From Bryopsis sp. KO-2023 (Eukaryota > Chlorophyta > Ulvophyceae > Bryopsidales > Bryopsidaceae), in assembly GCA_030272585.1 (NCBI GenBank), contig BSYQ01000002.1, positions 7,192,001 to 7,256,000 on the forward strand: a stretch of 64,000 bases of DNA. Direction: 5' to 3'. The notes beneath the pieces are model-generated. The model saw only the letters and a program-made list of their open reading frames with translations, was not told where the DNA came from and searched no databases. Both the position numbers and the translations under genes were made by a program. Below, piece after piece: positions 56,371 to 64,000 of this stretch. Position 1 is the first letter of the stretch, and each line of letters starts with the position of its first letter.

Positions 56371-56640
56371 GTGGAACACCACACAGAAGCTAAAATGTAT
56401 CAGCTTGCCTCGAGTTTCCAGACTTCGCTTGAAACCTTTCTATGCGCTTCCAGTGAGATAATAGAGCGGTATCGCGACCAGCGCTCCCTGGTTGCACACA
56501 TGGCAGGTTTGCAAAAAAAACAAAGCGGCATTCTCAGGGTCGTGTCTGACGATCGTCCAAATCTAGGTTCCTTGCCGAAAAGCATTTGCAGAGGTCAGGA
56601 GACAGAACTTTGTTACAGTAGCGACATGATAACTCCCTGA
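56371..56640 (+). other. Candidate exon, unrecognised
   Basis: An open frame reads YQLASSFQTSLETFLCASS, EIIERYRDQRSLVAHMAGLQ and GILRVVSDDRPNLGSLPK before TGA. The composition is protein-like and it lies just upstream of the spliced gene at 56707, but no splice link can be shown. Confidence 0.3.
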
Positions 56641-56706
56641 TAGCACAACGATCAAGTCACTGGGGTTCTGGATATCAGTATTTTAGTTACAGCACGAGTA
56701 CTTGGT

Positions 56707-57135
56707 CGACTTTGACGCCCACTTCGACACGCGTTTTGGAATGTTGTGGTTACGTCGTTTCGCTTGCGCTTTTCGGTGCTTCGGGAAGAGCGACGTCGAC
56801 GCCCCGTTGCAGTCCGAGAAGATACGAGCGGAGGAAAAGTTTGAGCTGGTGGTAGGACTCCTCTGGTTCAGGTGTATTCTGGTGCTGGATAGGTAATGGG
56901 AGAAAAAACTGACTTAACAAGTCGATTTCGTGCGCACTTTTCTGTTACAGATAGCGGACGAAGACGTGCCTTTTTCTGACGAGTCAGTGGAGCCAGAGTG
57001 CTTTGAGGGCGTCTTCAACTCTCTGCAACACCAGCAGCTTAGGTAAGAAATTGAAGTTTTTGGTGAATGTGGTGGGAGTTTCTTCACCTTACACTGTCAT
57101 TCACTGAGGGGGCTGATACGTGTGGGCTGTTTCAG
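56707..57135 (+). CDS. 5' exons of an unrecognised spliced gene
   Basis: The first exon carries DVDAPLQSEKIRAEEKFELV and can end at 56851 before GTAGGA (or at 56892 before GTAATG). After an intron ending TTTTCTGTTACAG, exon 2 (56951-57042) reads IADEDVPFSDESVEPECFEG and VFNSLQHQQL and ends AG|GTAAGA. A second intron of 93 nt ends GGCTGTTTCAG at 57135. Exon 3 then reads SVSFEPTAHFEFQERDASEV and PEQLLHEGYVCDVGL in a different frame from the long ORF at 57162, so another splice or frameshift is needed. Both introns have good GT and AG sites. Confidence 0.45.
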
Positions 57136-57161
57136 CGTGAGCTTCGAACCAACGGCGCATT

Positions 57162-58634
57162 TTGAATTTCAAGAAAGAGATGCTAGTGAAGTGCCTGAAC
57201 AGCTGCTACACGAAGGCTACGTGTGTGATGTTGGGCTGCGACAGAAACGTCGCAAACTTTGCAAAGTTTGATAGGGTCGCGTTTTCCCCATACAAAATGA
57301 CAACGCGAGTACCGAAGCCAATGGGTGCAAAAGCGCGACGCACGAAATTGTCAAGATTTGGAATACACGTTGCCCCCGTCTTCAGCAGAAACCTGGTAGG
57401 CTTGATACATCGTATTCGGGCGAACGCAGATTTTGATGGTGTGGGACACGCCATTGTCAGCGAAGAAGCCCAAAGTGTAAGTCTCCACACCACGATTGAA
57501 GCGATAGTCTTTACCAGGTTTTCTGTACCTTGTCTTTTATCGAAACCTCGAAGTTTACTGGAGAAACGCAAAAGCAAAGTCTGCGCAGGGACTACGGTTA
57601 GAGGTCTTCCCTGTGTGTGTGTTGCGCCAAAGGGTCGTCAGAAGTGCATCAATATCGAATTAAATGCCATCAGTGTCAGCTCGAAGGCAGGATTAACTAC
57701 CGTCGTTTGTGATGTTTTCGCGCAGCCGTGGGCTCAACGTCAACCTGAATACTTCCCTTTTGAAATTCTAGAAGGGGAAATCATAAAGGAGAATCATGTG
57801 GGGGCTTACGAAGTAGATTCAAATGTTTACAAGGCAAAAGGCGCAAGAAAGAGCAGGTGCAAATGGAGATCCGCACATGCAATGATGCTTCGGCCTTTGA
57901 TCCGCCAGGATAATGCGATGGAAGCCTTCAGTGAACAAGCACTGAGGGACGAGTGCAAAAAAGGCACTGGATTGAGAGACGGGGGTGCGAAAATCGGGAA
58001 ATCTGGGATCGCGTTTGAACTTCAAAGCTCCGAATTTGGTGGGAGGCACAAGATGCATTGGTGTTCCGAAGCGAGCGAATCGACTTTACACCTACCCTGG
58101 CGAATCATACCGAAATGCATAACCGGAACGGAGCTAAGTATAGGTATACTAAAAGCGGCGGCTCCTCACAAAAGGAGAAAATCGATTTTGCTGGAAGAAC
58201 AGAGATCCACCGAAAATGGGAACATCCACACAGTCACACATTGTGAAGATAGATGGAGAGTATGCCTTGGCCTGGGAGAGATGCTCGATATTTCACTCGA
58301 AGCTCTGCTTGTAGGAAGAGCGCCGCTCACTGTACACACATCGTTCAGCGGGAAAAATCCAAAGGAGCGTGTGAAGGACGCACTGGAACTTGGCGATATC
58401 ACCCTTTTCTCTTTCATGCATGGAAATACTGGCCGACTCATGGTATCCACGGAGCCCGAGAACTGGAAACTCGCAGGGCCAGGTCCTTTAGGGATAGTGC
58501 TTTTCGCCGAGGCGCCATTCCAGAGACCACTTCTCATCGTTCGAAAGGAGGACAATGATGACCCTATCCAACAGGGCGTTGGGGGGCTTATAACTTTCGA
58601 TTCTCTTATCCTGCCAGGAACAGCAACAACCTAG
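57162..58634 (+). CDS. Long ORF of an unrecognised protein, ending at an in-frame TAG
   Basis: 490 codons are open, far beyond chance here. The first ATG is at 57180; the protein is probably fed by the exons at 56707-57135. Strings include RFGIHVAPVFSRNLVGLIHR, PEYFPFEILEGEIIKENHVG and LELGDITLFSFMHGNTGRLM. The composition is rich in K, R, E and small residues, with no domain that I recognise and no membrane segment. The TAG at 58632-58634 is followed in the same frame by another 248 open codons, so this is either one gene with a premature stop, a readthrough stop, or a stop removed by an intron I could not place. Confidence 0.5.
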   Translation: MNFKKEMLVKCLNSCYTKATCVMLGCDRNVANFAKFDRVAFSPYKMTTRVPKPMGAKARRTKLSRFGIHVAPVFSRNLVGLIHRIRANADFDGVGHAIVSEEAQSVSLHTTIEAIVFTRFSVPCLLSKPRSLLEKRKSKVCAGTTVRGLPCVCVAPKGRQKCINIELNAISVSSKAGLTTVVCDVFAQPWAQRQPEYFPFEILEGEIIKENHVGAYEVDSNVYKAKGARKSRCKWRSAHAMMLRPLIRQDNAMEAFSEQALRDECKKGTGLRDGGAKIGKSGIAFELQSSEFGGRHKMHWCSEASESTLHLPWRIIPKCITGTELSIGILKAAAPHKRRKSILLEEQRSTENGNIHTVTHCEDRWRVCLGLGEMLDISLEALLVGRAPLTVHTSFSGKNPKERVKDALELGDITLFSFMHGNTGRLMVSTEPENWKLAGPGPLGIVLFAEAPFQRPLLIVRKEDNDDPIQQGVGGLITFDSLILPGTATT

Positions 58635-58649
58635 CGAACCTCAACCAGA

Positions 58650-59378
58650 GTGATCGACGACTGGGGTTGCGTTGATTTCAAGCCTCCAGGGAACACAAAC
58701 GGAACTACTACCTCATCAGAAATCAAGTCGGCGGTTTCGAAGCTGGAAGACAGAGGAGAGTCTATGATCATTGTTGCGGATGGCGAACAGATCCCAGAGA
58801 GAGCCGTCGTGGCGTTGTGGGAGAAATTCAGTGGGGTCCTCATAATGTTCGTGAAGCAACTCACTCAGCGTTTGCCGGGCAAAGGACTTCTAGGGGCCAC
58901 GCCCACGGATTCGAAGAAAGAGTATGGAGTTTCTTTCCGCCACTTGACTATGGACAAAATCGTTAGGTTGCGAACCACTCATTTGACGCCCAGAATGGCG
59001 GCTGTTGGGAGCACAAACATCGCAGTTGGAATTTTTCGCGACAAGCATCCTTCGGCAAAACCTCGTGAGGCTTTGGAGGATGATCTCGTTCAATTAGAGA
59101 TTAACATGTTTGAGCAAGGGGGAAAAAGGGGGAATTCCTGGCAATCGGCCACATTGGTCGCCACGGACGTCGTTTATGGTCTGAATCTTCCCGGCTCTCG
59201 ACAGCACCAGGTGCGCAGAGTTGAAACGCCCGTTTCTTCTTTTGTTTCCAGTCGCAATGCTTTTTGTTGTGAACTGTATCACAAAATCGCTGGAAAAAAC
59301 TCTCAACCACCACGGATACATTTGACGAAACGTTTGTGGACAATGTATTCCGAAAAGGAAACAAAAGCTCGATTATAA
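58650..59378 (+). CDS. In-frame continuation of the 57162 ORF after TAG
   Basis: Same frame as the upstream ORF; no start codon is needed if the two belong together. It contains VIDDWGCVDFKPPGNTNG, VSKLEDRGESMIIVADGEQI and IAVGIFRDKHPSAKPREALE. Near 59211 a GTGCGC...TTTGTTTCCAG segment of about 45 nt looks like an intron, after which an alternative frame (TFDETFVDNVFRKGNKSSI) also appears coding. The 3' end is therefore uncertain. A further open stretch lies at 59386-59634. Family unknown. Confidence 0.4.
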   Translation: MIDDWGCVDFKPPGNTNGTTTSSEIKSAVSKLEDRGESMIIVADGEQIPERAVVALWEKFSGVLIMFVKQLTQRLPGKGLLGATPTDSKKEYGVSFRHLTMDKIVRLRTTHLTPRMAAVGSTNIAVGIFRDKHPSAKPREALEDDLVQLEINMFEQGGKRGNSWQSATLVATDVVYGLNLPGSRQHQVRRVETPVSSFVSSRNAFCCELYHKIAGKNSQPPRIHLTKRLWTMYSEKETKARL

Positions 59379-60068
59379 GACGTTCTTGCTTGTGCAGCAG
59401 CTGCATGCAAAGTTGGGGAAATATTTGACGGGCCACAGAATGGAAGCTCATACCAAAGCGACGGCATTTCAATTTGTGAGTCAAACTTGGCTTGGTCACA
59501 GAATCGTTAGATTGCGTTGGGGTGTAGTGGCGCTGCGATGGTGCGCAAAAGAGGTGGAAAAAATATGGACTCTGGCTAGAACTGTGCGTCCTGACCACAA
59601 GGCTGTGGCCCTGACAAGCATTTTTCCGAGGTGAGGCTCAAGCTTTAAAAAAAAAACCAAGTGGTGCAAACAGAGACACACGCGGATGTTATTTGTCAGC
59701 GTTTTTCTGGGTCATCGTTGAACACACAAAAAAAACTTCTAATGTTTGACATGAAAACGAGTTGACTAGCTAAGGCTAAGGCTGAGGTTTCCCCAATTAT
59801 ACTTAGGATATGTTTTGTGACTTACACTATTTGTTCAAGTAGAAGCACAATAGCCTCTCGGTGTAGCACTCTAAAAGAACATTCTCTATCTGACGATTAC
59901 TTAGTCAGGAGTAACTCTGCCTTTTAGCCCCCCGAGTTGCAAAAGGCTCTACAATCATAGAGAAGACCGGAACGTCGAATAGTCCATTCTGAAGGGCCAA
60001 GAGGGAATCTCGAAAGTCAGGAATCCCTGAACGCTTACCAAAAGTTCTGTTGCGTTTGTAGCTTTCAG

Positions 60069-61750
60069 GATAGGGAGGTCCAGAGAGACAAGAATCTCGT
60101 TCCTTATGATATCGTCGACAAGAACAAGAAGCCAAACGTGTCTGTCGTCATCGGCAGCAAGAAGAAGGTGTCCTCCCCAGAAGAGATCTCCACCATGATC
60201 CTGACCAAGATGAAAGACACCACCGAATGATTTCTCGGTAAAACTGTTCAACACGCTGTGTTCACCGTTCCTTCTTACTTCAACGATGTTCAGCGTCAGG
60301 CTACCAAGGACACTGGTGTAATCGCTGGATTGAATGTCGCCCGTATCGTCAATGAGTTTATTGCGGCTGGGATTGCGTACGGTCTGAACAAGAAGGGAAA
60401 GAAGAACATTCTGGTTTTCGATTTGGGCGCCGCCACCTTCGACGTCAGCGTTCTTGCCATCGACAGCGGGGTGTTTGAAATCATGATCACATCTGGGGAC
60501 ACCCATTTGGGAGGAGAAGACTCTGACAAAAGGGTCATGCAGTACTTCATTAAATTAATCAAGAAGAAATTCAAAAAGGATATCTCTGAGGACGCCAGGG
60601 CTCTGCAAAAACTGAGGAGGGAGGCTGAGAGGGCCAAGAGAGCTCTTTCCAACCAGCATCAACCCCGTTTTGAAATCAAGAGCTTGCATGATGGAGTGGA
60701 CTTGTCTGAGCCTCTTACCCGTGCACGATTCGAGGAGCTCAGCAGTGACAACTTCAAGAAAACTCTGGGACCTGTCAGGAAGGTGGGTAGATATCACGAA
60801 CACTGCATTGCACTTGCTGTGGGTGTACACGAATTTTAATATGAGAGAATGGAGGCATGCATCTCACGTGATTTTGCCGTGTTTCCAGGCCATGGAGCAC
60901 GCTGGCCTGAAGAAGAACGGGATCCACGAAATCGTGTTGGTTGGAGGGTCCATCAGAATCCCAAAGGTCCAGGCACTCATCAAGGAGTACTTCAATGGAG
61001 AGGAGCCGAATAAGGGCATCAACTCACACGAGGCTGTTGATTATTGTGCTGCCGTCCAGGGATCCGTTTTGGGCGGCGATGCTGAGAGTGACTTAGATGG
61101 GGTTATCCTTTCGGATGTGGCTCCTTTGACGTTGGGTATCGAGACTGTTGGTGGAGTGATGAGTAAACTCATTCCCAGGAACACTGTAGTTTCAACCAAG
61201 AAGTCCCAGGTCTTCACCACCTACCAAAACCAACAGACCAACGTGGCGATCCAGGTTTTGGAGGGTGAGAGAGCACTGAGCAAGGACAGCTCAAAATCGA
61301 TACCAACGGGATCCTCAATGTGTCTGCTGAAGATAAGAGCAAAAAAAAACAAAACGAGTAACAAGGGAAATATCACCATCGCTAAGGACAAGGGGCGATT
61401 GAGTCCGGGGGACATCCAAGGAATGGTTCAAGAGGCGGTGGAATTCGCGGAGCAAGACAAACTGAAGAAAAAGAAGGTGGATGTAGCAGACGTACTGCTA
61501 CAATATGAAGAACACGTTTGAGGACAAATTGGGCGGGAACCTGAAGGATTGGGACAAAACGAAGGTTACAGAAGCTGTTAAGGAAATCCTCGAGTGGCCC
61601 GATGAGAATCCTGACGCTGAAGAATACAACGAGCAACTGAGAGAAGACAAGAATATCTGTCAGTCCATCGTCGCCGATGCCTATCAATCTGGCGGTGGAG
61701 AAGGCGGCGGTGATGATGAGGATCTTGGGGGTGGCCACGATGAATTATAA
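60069..61750 (+). pseudogene. BiP/GRP78-type ER Hsp70 pseudogene with HDEL
   Basis: BiP is the ATP-driven chaperone of the ER lumen. The remnant begins after TTTCAG with [16 protein letters not shown] and lacks the N-terminal 100 or so residues. TGA at 60228 interrupts KDTTE*FLGK. Then come [39 protein letters not shown] (the normal phosphate motif is DLGGGTFDVS), [19 protein letters not shown] and, after an intron at 60783-60888, [40 protein letters not shown] follows. Near 61290 about 30 codons are deleted and the frame slips, and a further one-base shift near 61500 leads into [10 protein letters not shown] and the C-terminus GGGHDEL. Intron phase is conserved (phase 0). Several defects rule out a working BiP. 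Confidence 0.9.
60783..60888 (+). other. Intron retained in the BiP pseudogene
   Basis: 106 nt from AAG|GTGGGT to GTTTCCAG|GCC. Removal joins PVRK to AMEHAGLKK in one frame, as expected for Hsp70. It shows that this copy came from genomic DNA and not from a processed mRNA. Confidence 0.8.
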
Positions 61751-62990
61751 GTCTAACATTCGGGTTTACCCTTTTTTATCATATCTGGGGCGGGGTTGTG
61801 AGCAGAGGAAAGAGGGTAGGAAGATAGGGGAGGCTTCCGCGTATCGTGTGGCCTCGATCGGTTCATAGTTTGGCCCTTGTATTCTTGTGAACGGTCAGTT
61901 TTTTAGTTTTTTCAAATATGATCTGTCAAAGGAGGATCTCTGATAGCAATCACTATCTGTGTCTGCACTTCGAAGCTGAGCACTGGAACCCATCCAGTGA
62001 TAGCATACTCACTCTCTTGTTAGAGAATAAAAACTCTTTTTCGACTTTTTGTCCCATGACCACATCGTCGCAACAGAATTCCGTTAAAATCCTGTACCTG
62101 ATCCTGTTTCCGCTCAACCCCTCTTTCTCCGCACTCAAAGCAACTCGTCAACACCCATGTCTGACAACTTGGCATCTCCAGAACGGGCAACGGAGGAATG
62201 CAATCGTTATAGATTTCCAGCATTTTTGAGTGCACTGAGTTAGCGTCACTGATCATGTGGGATTAAGAAAGTTCGAGGGCTGGGTGTTTATACTGAAGAC
62301 GTCTTCTTTGCTGATAGCGGAGGGGGGGGAGATTGAGTCTTGCTTGATTCAGTGTTCAGTGCCAGGTACAAGATGTTGAGCAGGGATGATGCCACCCTTT
62401 CCCAGAGAGCGATTCAACGCCCCAGACGTTTAAAGAAGAGTGATTCGACACTTGGACAAGGAAGAGTTTAATCCAAACAAAAAGTTGAAAATTTTTCCTG
62501 CTCATGTCTCAAACTAGTTGATAGCATTTCAACAAAGTCTACTCTTCCTGAAAAGGAGAAGAACAAACCAGCGGAAAATTTTTATTTGTTTTGCCTCCAG
62601 ATTCTGTTCTCTTTCCCTTGCTGAACTTCACTGGAGTACCAAGTCCAACCCCATTTTCTTCACTTCAATCTTCTTTTAGTTAGGTCTTGTTAAGTTGATC
62701 GTTTTCCTGCATAGGGAGAAGGAGTGGGGAGGACTGCTTTTTTTTCTGATTGATATTTGGGAAAAGGTTGCCAGGAGTTATCTTCTAGTTATTCTTTGAC
62801 CAATGAGAACAACCATCAATGACTGGGGCGAAAACGAGAATCCATATTTACATAGCATCCTGATTTTTCTTGCTCTGACTGACTCAACTTAGCAGGCTTT
62901 TCGATATCGCTCGCCATCCGGGTAGTGTTATGATCTTCACTATCGCATAAGATTATATTTACAAGTAGAAATTGAAATTGAACGAAGCAT
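61751..62990. other. No gene supported
   Basis: Flank of the BiP remnant; ORFs such as 61918-62229 show no domain. Confidence 0.4.
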
Positions 62991-62999
62991 GTTCACTGA

Positions 63000-63669
63000 G
63001 GCTAACGATTCTCCGTCTCGACGACCTTCACCCAAATCCAAAAGAAAATTCGAATAAAAAGGGGGGGTCGCCTGAAAGAATGGTTGTCACTCTTTCACTC
63101 TCCGACTCACTGCAGAAAAGCTTGACCTGGGACACCCTGTCAACACGCCAGATCTTCAACTCCGACACCACTGTAGTTCAAAAGAGGTGTGATTCCACCC
63201 CACATACGACTTTGGCGGACGACCGTTGTTTTTTCTTTCGGAGTCCCTCTGCCGGAAAACCTTTTGATTTCGTCCACCTGCACAGAGGTAGGTTGTCTCG
63301 GCGTCAAGGTTTCTGTTTCGCTTTTTTAGATTGTATCGGAAAATGCTCGACTGAAAAGGGGCTGAGTGAGACTGTCGGTTTTGTCTCTGCGACGTCGGGG
63401 GGTGGTCTTGGGGAAGTTCGACCAGAGTCATTTTCTCGTCTTGTTGCCCACTGTCTATCCGTTTTTCTCGTCATGTTTCCGGAATACTTTTTTTTTAATT
63501 GGGGGGATGTCGGGATGGCGTCCCCACAGCTCTTTTTCCGTAAGTCGATAAAAGCCTCACGTGATAATGTGAATCGAGGAAGAGCTGGGTTTTTTGAGAG
63601 CACACAGCTCAGAGTCATTGCAAGGACTGATTGGTTGTTGGTTTTTCTGAATTCAAGGGGGGAGATACA
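63000..63669 (+). promoter_or_regulatory. Upstream region shared with the F-box gene at 28603
   Basis: Matches 28020-28602 in order: CTGTCAACACGCC, AAAAGAGGTGTGATTCCA, TCTCGGCGTCAAGG, and close to the start GTCATTGCAAGGACTGAT. TCACGTGA lies at 63557-63564. The shared 5' flank indicates duplication of the gene with its promoter. Confidence 0.55.
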
Positions 63670-64000
63670 ATGAGTGACTACATTCCGATCGAATGGGACT
63701 TGCCCAGGGATATCCTAGTCGAAATTCTTGGAAGGCTTCCTGGTTTATCCCTTGCTAGATGCTCTTGTGTAGCACCACATTGGAGAGAAGTTACAAAGGA
63801 GGAGTCAGATTTGAAAAGGAAAATTGGTTTGGAGCGTGCGTGGTTGCAAGAACCAATAGAGCCTCTTATCCACAAGGGTCAATACCAGTTTCCCGTCTTT
63901 CGAGGTGTCAAGATGAAAAATCTCATTGCTTTGGGTGGTCGGGACGGGCTGAAAGTGTTTGATTCCGATCAAAAAAAGTTTGTTTTTGCTTGCGAGGAGA
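63670..64000 (+). CDS. F-box/WD40 protein, subfamily II (cut by window end)
   Basis: 110 codons are visible and open: MSDYIPIEWDLPRDILVEIL, LSLARCSCVAPHWREVTK, IGLERAWLQEPIEPLIHKG and the first propeller strand NLIALGGRDGLKVFD. It is closest to 28603 and 35007. The start is fixed by their alignment. The upstream frame has its own short ORF that ends at this start (overlapping TGA at 63671). Presumed SCF adaptor; whether the rest is intact cannot be seen. Confidence 0.85.
   Translation, partial: MSDYIPIEWDLPRDILVEILGRLPGLSLARCSCVAPHWREVTKEESDLKRKIGLERAWLQEPIEPLIHKGQYQFPVFRGVKMKNLIALGGRDGLKVFDSDQKKFVFACEE

Noticed and set aside
58632..58634. TAG as evidence for a variant genetic code
   Set aside because: A single TAG in one unrecognised gene is not enough, and the BiP and coiled-coil remnants show that stop-bearing pseudogenes are common here.
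59955..60506. 183-codon ORF on the minus strand opposite the BiP remnant
   Set aside because: Long antisense ORFs opposite Hsp70 genes are a known codon-bias artefact; the plus strand is clearly BiP.

Overview
The window reads as nuclear DNA of a eukaryote, probably a protist or a small-intron lineage that I cannot name. The evidence is GT...AG introns of about 90-120 nt, an ER-type Hsp70 ending in HDEL, F-box/WD40 genes, tRNA-derived repeats, a Helitron fragment, and no bacterial operon structure. All F-box genes use standard stop codons. Coding density is low: most of the 64 kb is repeat DNA and gene remnants.

The clearest genes are an F-box/WD40 family on both strands. Complete single-exon members lie at 3532-4578 (+), 18160-19296 (+), 28603-29655 (+), 35007-36050 (-) and 45224-46300 (-). 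One more runs off the right end (63670 to 64000, +). A wrecked copy sits at 47691-48759. A separate short gene at 30968-31516 (-) carries two to three tandem F-box-like repeats and no propeller. By family knowledge the full-length members should be substrate adaptors of SCF ubiquitin ligases, binding Skp1 through the F-box and a target through the WD40 propeller.

Around these lie several repeat families that I define here by self-comparison. Family A (0.65-2.3, 21.56-23.38 and 51.5-52.25 kb) carries a 91-nt tRNA-like module at one or both ends and a conserved small ORF. Family B (14.2-15.4, 25.56-26.95 and 50.9-51.5 kb) carries another tRNA-like head. Family C (19.94-21.4 and 32.69-34.2 kb, fragment at 39.3-39.5) carries an Arg-like and a Leu-like tRNA module about 0.9 kb apart. 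A near-identical 1.8-kb block occurs at 9.34-11.15 and 54.37-56.18 kb; its diverged relatives form the upstream DNA of two F-box genes. Two arrays of a CACTTGC/GCAAGTG palindrome lie at 5.57-5.88 and 7.84-8.07 kb.

Other coding material is mostly broken: a Helitron Rep/helicase fragment (11.1-11.8 kb), an F-type (fucolectin) lectin remnant (25.1-25.5 kb), a BiP pseudogene that still has an intron and HDEL (60.07-61.75 kb), and a coiled-coil remnant (15.6-15.9 kb). There are two copies of pieces of an unrecognised multi-exon gene (1-232 minus; 49.9-50.64 kb plus), and an unrecognised multi-exon gene at 56.7-59.4 kb whose main frame is interrupted by one TAG. No CRISPR array, rRNA or prokaryotic mobile element was seen.
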